DNA of 64,000 nt from Dryas octopetala (GCA_963921425.1 OY992832.1:25757489-25821488), one strand, 5' to 3'; positions 47,765 through 60,378 are shown, counted from the stretch's first letter. Numbers and translations are program-made. Notes: generated from the letters alone by a model not told the origin.

Positions 47765-49224
47765 TCTGAGACCCCGTATTTTTCCAAGTTTTATTTTGAA
47801 AAGTATTTAAAATATTTTGAGAATTTATTTTGAGATTTTGGAAATTTATTTGAGAAATAAAATGTTTTGGGATGGTTTTTAAAATTATTATTGTTTATTA
47901 TCTAAATGTTTTATAAAAAGTTTGACCCAAATGTTGACTATTGTATTTAATTGGTTTTCGATCTCAATTTTGGTTTTGTTGGAAAGGTCTTGAGTTCACG
48001 AGCACATAGACGCGAACGATTCGTAGATCAGAGTTACTGTTTGGGTTTTACGAACGTTCAAGGTGAGGGACAGTTTTGTAAATTTTACAGTCATGGGTTT
48101 TAAAACCCAAAGTCATAATTTTTACTTCATTTTCAATCTCTCTCCTCTTCACCCCGACTCTTTTCTCTCTCTTTCTAGTTGTGGCTTTGTTCGGCGATTT
48201 CGTCGTCGTCTAGCGGCTGATGACAGTGAAAAGGTTTGTCTCCTCTCTTCCTCCTATCTCTCGCCCTGACCTTGAGTTACCTAGAATCCGAGCAGAAGCC
48301 GAGACCCAGCCCACCCCAAACCGACCCTTCGCGGTGGCGATCTCTAGTTTCCAACCACGACGCGACGCCGGACCACCTGGGTCCTCTTTCCCTTGTCACG
48401 ACGAGTCTCTCCATGGCTTCCCCTTGCTCCGACGACCCCTCATGACGGCGGATCGAAGCATTTTAGGCTAGCGGCTTCCTCCCCTCTTTCCAGCAAATCT
48501 GGCGGTGATCTCAAGAAATTAAGGGTACATTTTTTATTCCTCTGGCTTACTCTAGCTATGGGCTATGTTGTTTTGAGAATTGGAAAACCCAATTTTGGAA
48601 CCCATGGCCACCGCGAGCACCGCCGAGCGTGGTGGCTGGTTTAGGCTTCCCTCCTTCGATTTGTTATCCCTTTTGATAATTTGGTGATTGTGAGATGATT
48701 TTGGGCCTGAATATATTGCATTGAAATTCTTTATCCAAATACTATTTTGCCGCTGCCACCGCCAACTCTGCCACTAGTGGCGGCGATTTAGAGGTTGTTC
48801 TGCTTCCGTTTTCTTCCACCGAGACCCCAGAAGTAAATCCCAAGGTTAATTTGTGATTTTGTTGAGTTGTTGTGGTGAAATAGGTCCGAACAACTACCGT
48901 CTATGGCGGTTGCCGCCCGTTCCATCCGTTTAACGGCCAATTGTGTTTCTTGTTTATGATTGTGTTGGTTGTTGGTCTTGACAGGCTGCGTTGGCTCAGG
49001 AATCCTAACCTTATGCCATTTTAGTTGTTGGATTAGAAATCCGAGCAAAGGCGCCGTGAAGGGCATTTTGGTCTTTTCACTTTTTTGCACTGTGAGTGAA
49101 ATTATCTATTTGTTTAACTTGTTTGATTGTATGATAGAAAAGGATTGAATCCTGAGAATGAGATTGATGATGATTTTTCCTTTTAAGTGATTTATTGTGC
49201 TATTGTGGAATGTCATGAGGTTAT

Positions 49225-51059
49225 TGTTGTTTGTTTATTATACTTTACCTCAAGTGTAAGGTTGTCAAGTTTTAGTATGAAATTGGAAGTGATGGGATTG
49301 TCATACCCAAGGGATTGGATTGAGTCTTCAACACAAGCTAATTTGATTTTAGGATTATTAAAAACTAGAAAACAAGCTACCATGTACAAACTAGCCCACG
49401 GCTAGCATGGTGGTATGTGCAAGTCTATAGTGTTTTGGTTTGTTTGGTTTAATTGAAAATGAGTGACAAATGCCAAAATCAAGTAACTAGCAAATTGAAT
49501 TACAAATTAAAGTTTGATGATGAAATGAGATTTAGAGTTGTTAGGGGTTCATCCTAACCTTTCCATGTAACAAACAATACATTAATGATCATGTCAAATT
49601 AGATATATTAGATTTCCTCCTAATCCCCAACTAAGGTGAATTAGGGCACATCCACATTCATGTTATCACCTACCCCAACCAAGGTGATAGCTAACTACCT
49701 AAGATCCATGCCATGGAAAACCCTAGATGCACAAAGTTCTAAGGATGAGAAATCCATGCAATTAAAACAATCCAACCAAGGTGCTTTTAAATTACCATGT
49801 TAATTCGTATGCAACATTTTCTAGAAACTAAAGGTTACCAATCTTCAATTCTTACATAATATAGCATTCCTTATATGCAAAAGTGGTAAATTTCTACACA
49901 TAATTCATGATTATTAAACTAGCATACAAATATATATATTCAACAAGGCAAATGTATCACAACATAAGTTCATTACATAGTTAGGCTAGGATTACATCCC
50001 TAGCCCCAAATCAAAAGACTACTCTCTAACCATTACAAATACAAACAATATCACAATATGAATCATCAAAGAGTAAGAGTTAATGGAGAAAAACTAGATG
50101 ATGAAGCCAAGCCTCCAAGGTTTTGTCACTCCTCCAAGGATGCTCTAGATGGCTTCATGTCTCAAGTGAACTCCAAACCCCTAATCAAAAATGATGATGG
50201 TGGTGATGATCTTCAAGAACAATGATGGAGTGTGGGTGATGGAATGTGATAGTGTTTGGATTCTTTGTGGATGAGGAGTTATGGAGGAAAGATGGAGACA
50301 AATGGAGAGAATGAGAAAGGAAATTTTGTGCAAGGGAGGATATGGAAGATGGAGATAAGTGTGAGGAAAGATAATGGATGAGAGAGTTGTTAAAGTGTGG
50401 GTTTTGGTCACCCCACAGATGGATGAAAAAAAATCTTCAAAGTTAAATGGTCCTTGTGCCTTCTCTTTAGGTGTGTAGCTCTTGGATAATTCAAAAATGA
50501 ATTGTGATAATGGCAAAAGGATGACTAGTTTTGACTTGAGGGTGGAGTGTGGTTGTGGCTTTGCTTTTCCCAAGAAGCATGAGAAGTTGTACTTTTTTCG
50601 GCCACAAAACCTGGGTTGACTTTGGAGTGCGATTTGGATGCCTTCTCGTGCTCAAAAAATTCCAAAATATAGCTTTTTGGAAAGCCATGGATGTCCTCTT
50701 TCCAAACATATGTTGTGTGGCTTAAATCAAGGTCGGATGAAAAAGTTATGACCCAACTAATGTTGCTGACTCAGTACTCTACGGGTACAGTTTTTGGGCC
50801 GAATTTGTAAATTAGAATGACCACCTTAGAAGCCTTCAGAAATTTTGAAAATATTCATGGACAAACTTCAAGGTGTTAGCTTCCATACCCAACTGGATTC
50901 ATGTCAACTTATATTTACATGAATATTTGGTGAATTTTCACATTTTGTTACTCGGAAGCTTAAATGCAAAGTTACAAGAAATCAGCATCATTAATCCAGA
51001 TGTCATTACAAAAACCAAGTAAAAAGGGTATAAAATAATGTGAAAGTATGAACATATCA
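49225..51059 (-). mobile_element. Solo LTR E' (Athila-type), nested in the C' 3' LTR
   Basis: This 1,835-bp unit is related along its length to the Athila LTRs of 20.3 and 38.6 kb (tacctcaagtgtaaggttgtc at its left, gaacatatca at its right). It is flanked by the exact 5-bp repeat gttat (49220-49224 and 51060-51064). The first bases differ from the Athila copies, so the outer left edge rests on the duplication. Confidence 0.85.
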
Positions 51060-51176
51060 GTTATTGATGATGATTTGAATGTCTGTATTGAGGTTAATTA
51101 TTATTGAATTAGGCATCTAAATTATTATTGAGGTTAATGGTGGATGGTTAAGCTTTGAATTGTTGGAATGATTTTC

Positions 51177-53052
51177 TGTGAGACCCCGTATTTTTCAAGG
51201 ATTTATTCTAAATACTTTGAGAATTTATTTTGATTATTTTGGAAATTTATTTAAGAAATAAAAAGGTTTTAGTTTAATTTTAGTTTTTGTTTTAAATTGG
51301 GCTTGACCCAAAAGTTGACTTTTAAAATTAGTGGGCTTTCATCTTTGACTTAGGGAACGTTTGATAGTTCTCGAGTCCACGAGCTCGTAGACACGAAGCA
51401 CGCGTAAATCGGAGTTACAGTTTAGGTTTTACGGACGTTCAAAGTCAAGGGTATATTTGTAATTTCGCGTGGAAGGCTTTTAAAACCCAAAATCAGATTT
51501 TAATCCCATTTCTCTCTCCTCTCTCCCCAGTTCTCTCTCTCTCTCTCTCTCACTTTCGCCGCCCCTGCCACCGGCGCGTAAGGGCGCATCCGACGGCAGC
51601 TGGGGTCAGGGCTTTAATTTTTTTTACACAATGGTTTTGTTTAAGTGTTTTTGGTAAAATTGTATTTATTGATGTTTATATGCATGGCTCATTCTTTGAA
51701 AAATGGTTTAAATGGCAAGATTTTCATTATGTTTATGGGCCCAAAGTTCAGGGCGTTACAGACGGTCTCCTTCGGCGATCTCGCTTTTCCGGCCATGATG
51801 CGACTCCGGACCACATGGGTTGTCTTCCCCTCGTCGCGGCGAGCCTTTCTGTGTCGTTCTCTCACACCGATGACCACCGTACATGGCAGTGCAAAGACAG
51901 AGAAGTCGCGCCTTCTCTGGCCAGTTTCGGGCTTTTTCGGCGATAATTGGTCGTCGACCCAGGTATAAAAGTTGATCCTCTCAACATCTTCTTCATACCT
52001 GTGTAATTAGTTTACATTGATTTTGAGTTTTGAATTCTGTGCAGGTTGACCACCACTGACCACCGCGGGTCCCGCCGCATTTGGCCGTGCCGATGACTTG
52101 AATTTGTTGATTTTTGGCCTCTGGCCAGTCACCCGAAGCTTGTGGTGAGTTTTCGGGCATTTTTGTGTGTTGTTTGGGGCGGGGCAGCCACCGTGTGTGG
52201 TGGCGGCCGCAAGTTTCAGTCGTTCAGCGCCATTTGTGTTTCTGTTTGGTATTTATTTGGTTGTCTAGTCTTAACAGGTACACGGGCTCGGGAATCTTAT
52301 TTCTGATGCCGTCATGCTACAGGATTTGTTATCCGAGTGTGTTGCCGTCCAATGACATTTCGGTCTTTTTACGTGGTTGCATTGTGAGTGAAATGAGTTA
52401 GTTTAACTGTTTGCTTGAATTCTTGTGTGCATTGTTTGCTAGGACTTAGTAAAGTCTAGGCTTAAATCTTGAGGATGGATATGATGGTAATTATGCTTTG
52501 AGGTTATTAATTAGGACGTGAATGATTTGAGGTTGAGGTTTACAGTTGACGATTAGGCAATTGATTTGTCGGAATGATTATTATTATTATTGATGGGATT
52601 TGATGTGGATACGAGGAATTATGATTATCTTGATGTTTGGATCATTGGTGAATGAAATGTTATGTGATTAAGTAATTATGGATATTATTGTGGATTATTA
52701 TTGAGTATGGAATTTGAAGAATTATTGAGGATAATTATTTAAATCATTTTACTCATACGAGCTCTAGTGAGCTTATCGGGTTGTTTGTTTGAATGACCCG
52801 GTGTACCATGGATATGGTGCAGTGTGGTTATTTGTATTTTGCAGGTTAAGCATGCTGATGAGGTAGTGGGGAGAAGACGAGGCAGTGGGACTTAGAGAAA
52901 TTTATTTAATTGTTTTTACACAATGGTTTTGTTTAAATGTTTTTGGTAAAATTGTATTTATTTATATTTATGTGCATGGCTCATTCTTTGAAAAGGGGTT
53001 TAAATGACAAGGTTTTCATTGTGTTTATGGGCCCGAGGTTCGGGGCGTTACA
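51177..53052 (+). mobile_element. Solo LTR C (chromovirus type), nested in the C' 3' LTR
   Basis: This 1,876-bp unit starts tgtgagaccccgtattttt and ends ttcggggcgttaca. It is flanked by the exact 5-bp repeat ttttc (51172-51176 and 53053-53057). Around it, the host LTR reads continuously (ttggaatgattttc / atactaatattggatta, as at 46.58 kb). It has a (CT)n run at 51533-51551. Confidence 0.92.
51620..51760 (+). repeat. Internal second copy of the LTR C 3' end
   Basis: ttttacacaatggttttgttt through ..gggcgttaca repeats the last 140 or so bases of the same LTR (about 52914-53052), with scattered differences. Confidence 0.88.
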
Positions 53053-53453
53053 TTTTCATACTAATATTGGATTATACTAATTATGGTGAAATTGAGGAAA
53101 TGTTGATTTATGTCATTGTAGTATGTTTGGAGTTTTGTTTAAGTCATTTCACTCATACGAGCTTTATGAGCTTACCAGATTGTTATATAACCCGGTACTA
53201 CAACAACCCGGTACACCATGGTTGTAGTGTAGGGTTTATGTTTTGTAGGTAAACAAGCTAAAGAGTCAGAGGGGAAAAGATGAGGCAGTGGGACCCATAG
53301 TTTTATTAATTATTTTTACATAGAGGATTTGTTAAATGTGTTTGAATAAATGTAATTTATTTATTTATGTACGTGGCTCATTAGAAAGAAAAAATAAGTT
53401 TAAAGTGTTTTCTTTTCTGTTTTTTCCTGTGCCCGAGGTTTGGGGGGGTGTCA

Positions 53454-53486
53454 ATTGCAAAAGGACAACCTATACACAAGAAGTTA

Positions 53487-53518
<32 letters not shown>

Positions 53519-54423
53519 AAACCCCATAGGATTGATCAAAGAAAATAAATATATGTTGGAAATGCAACGGAAAATATATTTTATAATTTTTGTTTAATCA
53601 AACCCAAACCCTAGGATACCATCACAATCTTATATGTAATTCAATATATGAAGTAAGAGATAGATTTACCTTCTTCTGTTCATCAATGCAGCTATCTTTG
53701 TTCATGGTGGCTTTGTTCTTACTTGGATTCACCTTCAAGCACCACATGTGTCATGCCTTTAAAAATAGTACACAAAAATGTGATCCAAGAGAGGTAGATG
53801 AGAGAGGTGATCAGAAGTGCTCCCAATCAAGTCTCTTCTCCCTCTATGTGGCAGGCGGTGTGGTTGGGGTTATGGACTTTCTTTTTAACTCTCTCACAAA
53901 TCAACAGGAAAGTATAGAACATACTTGAAAGTCTTAACCTTACTGGACTCTCACTTAACCCCAGAGGATGAATATATGAAATACTTATTTATTAGGAATA
54001 GGAAAACTAAGTTTTCTATAATTCTAATAGGTGGCCGGCCATGTAACGAGTGGGTTGGTTGGGATATTTGTCATTTATTCTAAATAAAATGTCAAGTCTA
54101 ACTTTGTTAATCAAATTTTGGTTTTAATTTTATCCAAAACTAATTTACCAAGTCAATATCCCAATTATCTATTTATAATTAATATTTTCAAATATAAATA
54201 TCTAATATATTTATTGTCCAAAATACACCTAGCTCGGCCCCAAATGAATGTTGCTCAATATTAATTATATGACTTAGCCCAAATATAATTTGGACTCAAT
54301 AATTATTCTAAGTAATTAATTCCCACCTTATAATTAATCAATATGATTAATTAATTATTCCGTCCATCTACCAATTATTTGCTTCGTCAATTATCCTTAT
54401 ATAGAGTGTAACATCTATCTAAT
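53454..54423. other. AT-rich stretch, possibly an old LTR remnant
   Basis: No gene is recognised. The open frame at 53590-53928 (plus) has no family resemblance I can name. A stretch near 53555 (ggaaatgcaacggaaaat) recalls the 'cagcggaaa' block found in copia LTRs (as at 10015 in Copia-1), so a decayed copia LTR on the minus strand is possible but unproven. Confidence 0.3.
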
Positions 54424-56670
54424 TGTTGTGTTTAATTATTAATACTCGCAAGTGTACGAATCATTTGTAGTGTAGTCATATAGTTACGAGGTCGATCTCA
54501 CGGGGATTGCTTGGAAATGGATTCACTAGGTTTAAACTTTAATTGATTTAAAGCTAACCTAGTTTAAAAAGGTTAGATGGTTGAATAACTAAAGAGAAAT
54601 AAAATAAAATTGCAAGAATAAAAAATATAGAAAATTAGGATTAAATACCAAATCCCAATAATTTTTTGGTATAGCATGAAGACCATATAATATTTCAATT
54701 GAACTACCAAATTTAAATGTAGTTTTTTAGATTAGGTCACAAATATGTTGACCCCTTTGATTTGAGCCTTTTCCATTTGACATTTTTATCCTTTGGCCCA
54801 CATATGATGAGTGTTAGTTAAAATTTATAAGGTTTTAAAAAAATTGCCCTTGAAGCTTTTATATTATCTTGAAAATTTGCTAATGTAGTTTCAATTTCAC
54901 ATTTAGTTGTGACTGTACGACACTCACAACTTCAAATTTAGTTGTGACTGAACGACAGTCACATCTAAGTTGTGAGACAGTCACAGTTAAGTTGTGACTT
55001 AATTGAATTTTTTTTAGAGAAATTATACTACAATATAGTATAAATAGAGGTCAAAACAATACTTTTACTCAAAATAATATATAGTATAGTGGTGTGAGTT
55101 GTCTCTTTCAATTTACCAAGACAGTCACAGTTAAGTTGTGACTTGATTGATTTTTTTTTTTTAATACAATATAGTATAAATTAATGTAATATTTGTGATG
55201 TAATATTTTTTTTTTTTTTTATTGTAGTGGCATGTGATGTAATATTTGTAAATTCTAATACCTTTTACTTTATTAATTTGTTTGACTTTTCAACTAGTAC
55301 CTAATCTAAAATGCTATTTAATTTTAGTACCTAAACTAAAAAATTTTTGAAATTTAGTAGTTAAAATCAATGGATCTTAAAAAATAAGATAAAATAAAAT
55401 GCATGGGACTTAGGAAATTAAATAGACCTAGAGAAATAGAAGAGGAAAAACTAGAAATTAAACACTTTCGAAGTTTTGGAATTAAAACAATGGTCTAAAT
55501 ACCAAGGCTTTAGATTCCACACCACCACTTGATTACCCTAAGTATTATCTAACAATGTCCTAAAATGGAGACTACCAAAAATCAATTTGATACTCTCTCC
55601 AAGAGTATTTCTCTTTGAAGCTCTAAAAGATATAATTTTTATGGTAAAATTCTTGTCATGCTCAAGGATTAAAAAAATCCTAAGCATTCCAAGTGAACCA
55701 AACCTAAGGAACTACAAGGAATCAAAGGTATTTTCTATGGAAATTAATAAACCAAGCATAAAGTGTAGAGATATGCTCCTAACTACCAAAAATACTTGCA
55801 TTAGAGGTGAAAGGAGCATCTCTTAAAAAAAAGACTAGAATTTCTAAATAAACTTAAGATCTAATAGGAAAATTGATAAATAGTACATAAAAGGGGTCTT
55901 CTCATGGTGGTATGTCCACCTCTACCTTGGTGAGGAGGTTTAGAAACCCATGAGATTCATTCCCCTAGAAACCTGTAACGCCCTAGAATTTCTCTATACT
56001 TTATTTTGAGCTTGTAGAAATTTTCTGAGATTTATTTGGAGTCATTACTAATTTTCTGGAATTTATTTATCAAAGAAATCATGTTTATCATCTCCAAAAT
56101 TACAAGAAAAGTGAAGAAGAAAAGTCAAAACCCTAGGAGAGCTCACGCCTCCAAATTGTAGCCTCTCTCTCTATTTTTCTGATTTTTTTCTCCAAGTATA
56201 GGAACCCTAGAACTCAACAAGAGTTTTGTTTAAATAGGTAAGTGTAGCCAACCCCTATAGACTTGCATGTAGCTGATTTCCTCCTCAAATTAATCCCTTA
56301 AAAATCAGAAATTAAAAGAACTAAATATGGTAACTAGAAAATCTGATTTTTAGAGATAAATTGGGAAATAATTCTTGTAAGATGCAGCCAGCCCTCTCTC
56401 TTAGGCTACACGCCACCTCTCTTAGTGTTTGGGCTGGGCTTTTACTTCTTTCATGCTTTTGGACCCTCTTTTGGTCTTGGTCTTCTCTTTAAATAGCAAA
56501 TACTCATTTAAGCTCAAAATGTGCTGATTTGCATCAATTTGTTACCTATGGGCTTTCCACCTACAAAAGAGAAAAACACAAATAAATAACACAAAATATA
56601 GGGACTAAGTAGTAAATACATTATGAAAGAGGGCCTAAAATGCACACATTTAAGGACCCAACAATCATCA
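54424..56670 (-). mobile_element. Solo-LTR-like unit G (Tat-like gypsy)
   Basis: On the minus strand it starts TGATGATTGTTGGGTCC at 56670 and ends near 54424. The block 'actcgcaagtgtacgaatc...acgaggtcgatctcac' at 54443-54500 is the inverse of that near 40.94-41.0 kb in solo LTR F. No clear flanking duplication was found. A palindrome-rich repeat (about 54.67-55.38 kb) and a gypsy-LTR-like start (tgtaacgccctag at about 55976) lie inside it. Confidence 0.65.
54668..55380. repeat. Palindrome-rich repeat H (copy 1), possibly a DNA-transposon derivative
   Basis: Near its ends are loosely inverted stretches (ttgaactaccaaattt... and the inverse of ..gaaatttagtagttaaaa). The core has repeated ttgtgactg/cagtcaca motifs at 54903-54990 and 55120-55150. 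A second copy is near 61.96-62.36 kb. The superfamily cannot be assigned and no duplication is evident. Confidence 0.55.
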
Positions 56671-56932
56671 ATTTTTTTCTCAAACTTCCTATTTTGCCCT
56701 TAAGTAAAATTAAGAAAAACAAAATACCTTTTAAAAAGTAGGCTTTTTTGCACAAATATCACCTAGACTATAGGAGTGTGCACTCATACCACCTATAAAA
56801 TAAAAATAAAATGAAAGTAAAAAAAAAAAAACAAATTATATTCTCTAAATCATATTAATAAAATAAAATGAAAGTTAAAAAAAACAAAAAAATTATATCA
56901 ATGAAAACATGAACAAAACCCAGAACGCATCA
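56671..56932. other. AT-rich spacer, nothing recognised
   Basis: Poly-A-rich and low complexity (for example about 56819-56832). I see no gene, repeat end or regulatory motif. Confidence 0.5.
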
Positions 56933-59501
56933 TGTCACACCCCGAACCCCGGGTATACGATAGAAGCACCTTCCTTGAATATCCCGAGGAATTAATACTA
57001 ATAAACCGGCATTAATCCCCCAAGACGTTCAAGGAAGGTTGAGCCTTTTGAATTTTAAACCGGGTTGGATCAGAGTACTCATTACACAATAGGATCTTTT
57101 AAAGAAATAATAAAATCAAAATAAATTAACCAACCCGTTAGGAGGGAATAGTTAAATCAACACCCCTAAAAGGGAATTACCAAAGTATAAGTAAAACCCT
57201 TATAAGTTTACAAAATGATTAAATAAAAATATCATTGTTCAAAATATGTTCTCAATGGAAAACACTCATGGGAAAGCAAGAACCGTTGCAAAGCAAAAGA
57301 CATGAATACAGAGTCCTTGAGACACCCGACAAGAAAATCCAAGCTGCACACCTCTCAATCGAGATCTCCTCCAAGAGGTAAATCTGCATAAACAAGAGAA
57401 AAGAAAGAAAAACAAAGAAAGTAAGGGTAAGCATCACGAACGATCATAGTTTCCCTTAGGGGACCTTGCTAGGTTTGAAAACCTTTAAAAACATTTTCCT
57501 GTGAAAAATTGATTTCCAAAATCCCAAAACATTTCCACAAAATCGATTTAACACCTCGACTGCAGCAGTATATGGTAAACATGCATAAAAACCCATAAAT
57601 AATAATAATTCAGATGGTCGATACACATTAGATCCGACTATCGCCAACTATTAAAAGAAATAGCATCTATAGCGAGAGTGTCATGGTAAACAGAAATAGA
57701 AACTCGCAATTGAGAAACCGTATCACTGCCACTTGATCAATCATGCGTCCCGCTTCGCACAAGCACACGTAGCCATGTGTTAGCTTGGCTAAACTCCCGA
57801 AATGTACAAATCAATTCTTCAAGAAGGTTTAGGGACTTGAACCTAAGGTCAGATGAGGCTACCTTAACACTCAAACCAAACACAATAATCATAATAGCAT
57901 GTTATCACAGTTTAAAAACTACATATACACACGCAAAATCCATAGTCATGAATGTAGGATAATTCCCCCTACCTGGAATCTAATGCTCTTCAAGTATTCT
58001 CTTCTACAAGCCTTCCACGTTTGTGCACGGTCTTATCTTGGCAAATCCTCTATAACTAGAAAATACAGCAACTTTAACCTCTTAACAACTCGGCAGCTAG
58101 GTAACTAGGTAATCCGATAGAAACAAAATCGACAAAAGAGAACAAATTCTAAGTTATGGACGATTAGCCAAAAGGGGAAGACAGTATGACCTTTCCTTTA
58201 GTCACACATCACTAGTTACTAGTCATAAGTGGACTAAACTCTACTCTTTAGGAGTTACGTCAAGATTTACAAGTTTCAAATTTTATCTTAAAGTCAAACC
58301 AATTGACTATTTACTTTAACTCAAATCAATTCCTCAAAAAAATTTAGATTAATCAAACTTAATCTCTGCAATAGAAACTTGTTAATCCTAGCATGCTAAT
58401 AACCTTTAATAAAATTAAAGCTAGATATGTTTAATTAATAAATAAATCTTACTTAATTAATCTAAGCATGCATCCTAAAATTAAAGCCTAAAAATAAATA
58501 AATAAATCAGAAATATTAAAATACTTACTCGGTTGTAGACCTGCAAACCTAAACTTCACTCCTAGGAACTCCTCCTTGCACTCCCAAAACTTTAAACTAT
58601 GAGAAATTTCTTCCTTTTTGGTATTTCTCTTCTTAGAGAGACTCCAAAAGAACTAAGGAGTCAATAACTCTAACTTCACTTGGCAGTGCAAGTGAAAATG
58701 AGGGACAATAGTCTCTATTTATAAGCACTAGAGGGAATGTGAGAGAAATTGTAATAAAAATGCACAAAGGAGGCTTAAAACAGGAGTTAGATTGGAAAAA
58801 CCCGGCTGGAAACCTGTTTTGTGAGACAAAATGGTCGCGGGTAGACCCATTTGAAGATACGCGGGTCAGCTTGACCCGACGTGAATAGTGACCAGTTTTA
58901 TTGAAATCAACGGCCACGATCGATCCACTTAAATGACGATGGACGCTCTAGATTAAAACGTGAGTTGCAATCCGGTGTCATGCGCCCTACGGAGCTCAGC
59001 GTGAGATCGTCTACTTTTGTCCAGTCAGCACCGCGTCAGAGCAAGCGAACCAATCGCGTCACGCCACACGTCACGTATCAGTCCCAGTCAGCAACCAAAT
59101 TCATTTGTTTTCTTTTCCTATTTTTCTAATTTATCTAAACTTCGTAAATTCATCAAAAATAGCTCGGGACTCCAAATAATTCCCCGAAAATTCCTTTGGA
59201 TTCATAGTAATAAATCCTAATTTTCTGTAGCCTCAAAACAATAAATTGTTCTCTAGAAAAATTAAGGAAAATTTAACTCCAATTAATTTAATTCTCAAAA
59301 GTTAATTCCAACTTGATAATCACCAAAGTCACACTCAAGGGTATTAGAGCTCAACTCTAAACCTCTAATAGTACAAGTTAATTACTCAAAAGACAAAAGA
59401 AACTTCATTTCCTTTAATAAACCTTCTTTTCTAAGTACAAAAGAAATTTGAAAAACACGTGTCAACCCATAATAGGATTGAAAAATCCAGGATGTTTCAC
59501 A
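56933..59501 (-). mobile_element. Solo LTR A (gypsy, chromovirus-type)
   Basis: The plus strand starts tgtcacaccccgaacccc and ends ..ccaggatgtttcaca, giving TGTGAAACATCC...GGGTGTGACA on the minus strand. About 58.4-59.5 kb matches 1-1233 in the same orientation, and about 57.9-58.9 kb matches 1395-2475 inverted. No clean 5-bp duplication is visible (catca against gcagc), so it may be old or rearranged. There is no internal region. Confidence 0.75.
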
Positions 59502-59689
59502 GCAGCCACCTCATCCCTCCTCTTGCCTCCTTCCTTCCTCCCACCCACCCCTCGGCGTTGAATCACCTCTCTCTCTCTCTCTCTCTCTCTCTCAGCGCCG
59601 ATTTACGGTGTTCGACGACAACGAACGTCAATGGCACATCTGGGTGTTATCGATCTCAGACGGCAAAGCAGTCTTTGGGGTTTTGTAGG
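59502..59689 (+). other. Unidentified open frame, part before the hAT insertion
   Basis: GC-richer than its surroundings. It holds a (CT)n run (about 59567-59595) and a plus-strand frame reading ADLRCSTTTNVNGTSGC and SQTAKQSLGFCR up to the insertion. The same phase continues at 60379 as LRSSKPIGSNVVDGGK. I do not recognise the protein. Another frame (ATG at 59631, MAHLGVIDLRRQS) is also open across the junction, so the true frame, if any, is uncertain. It may be a host gene's first exon or part of an old repeat. Confidence 0.3.
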
Positions 59690-60217
59690 CAATGCCGTTC
59701 CTGACATTTTAGAGGCCTGGGGCGAAAATCTGAAATGGGCCCTTTGTACAATATATATATATAATTCTATAGACATGTTTTTCATTTATTTTTACTTGAA
59801 AATTAAAAAGAAAATAATAAAATAATATCACACTTTATACAAATTTTGAATAAAGAACTTTGGACAAGAAATAATTAAAGTTATAGGGCCTTTGAACATA
59901 CAAACTTTGAACAAAAAGAAATTAAAGTTGCAGTCCTTAGATTTGTCAAAAAGAGGTTCTTCAACAATCTGAGCAACTATGCGATCAAATACACCACCTA
60001 AAAACCACAATTACAATAAGATAAAGACCAAAACAGTTAATGAAAATGCCTGAAGACAGGGCTAAGAAAGAGATTAAGACTCGAGAGAAGATTGAAGAGG
60101 GGAGCTAAAGGCTAAAGCCTTGAGAATCGAATGGATTAACTTTAAGTCTTCAATTAATTGAGGATTGAGGAAGAGGGCGACTGAGAAACTGGATTAGTCT
60201 GGGCGAGCTGAAAGCCT

Positions 60218-60264
<47 letters not shown>

Positions 60265-60370
60265 ATAGGGAAAGTAAGATATTTGTTTAAAAAAAAAAAA
60301 AAAAAACATTTCAACTTTCAACTTCTTTTTTTTTTTTTTTCCCTGGTGCCCTTGCTCAGGGACGGCTCTG
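59690..60370. mobile_element. Non-autonomous hAT element with 8-bp duplication
   Basis: This 681-bp unit starts caatgccgttcctgaca and ends tgctcagggacggctctg, so its ends are imperfect inverted repeats of the CAGTGCCGGCCCTGA type known from plant hAT elements. It is flanked by the perfect 8-bp repeat tttgtagg (59682-59689 and 60371-60378). The left inner sequence (gaggcctggggcgaaaat) is also typical of a common plant hAT group. It has a (GA)n run at 60219-60261 and poly-A/poly-T tracts. A short minus-strand frame (VFDRIVAQIVEEPLFDKSKD) may be leftover coding sequence, but I cannot name it. Confidence 0.92.
60219..60261 (+). repeat. (GA)n microsatellite
   Basis: About 21 perfect ga dinucleotides inside the non-autonomous hAT element. 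Confidence 0.97.
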
Positions 60371-60378
60371 TTTGTAGG

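Larger units (their letters stand above)
46421..53453 (+). mobile_element. Non-coding gypsy LTR element (C') with two nested solo LTRs
   Basis: A 5' LTR part ends ..ggcgtgaca at 46965. Then come a primer-binding site (46969-46980), about 0.8 kb of non-coding interior, a chromovirus-type polypurine end, and a 3' LTR from about 47765 to 53453. No Gag or Pol is visible. Element-like units with LTRs but no genes are called LARD-like, though a decayed coding element is equally possible. The 3' LTR holds solo LTRs at 49225-51059 and 51177-53052. The 5' LTR is incomplete. Confidence 0.75.
47765..53453 (+). repeat. C' 3' LTR, split by two solo LTRs
   Basis: It starts tctgagaccccgtattttt and ends ..gggggggtgtca. 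Without the two insertions it is about 2 kb. GC-richer leader-like sequence (48.2-48.6 kb) gives short open frames that are not genes. Confidence 0.75.
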
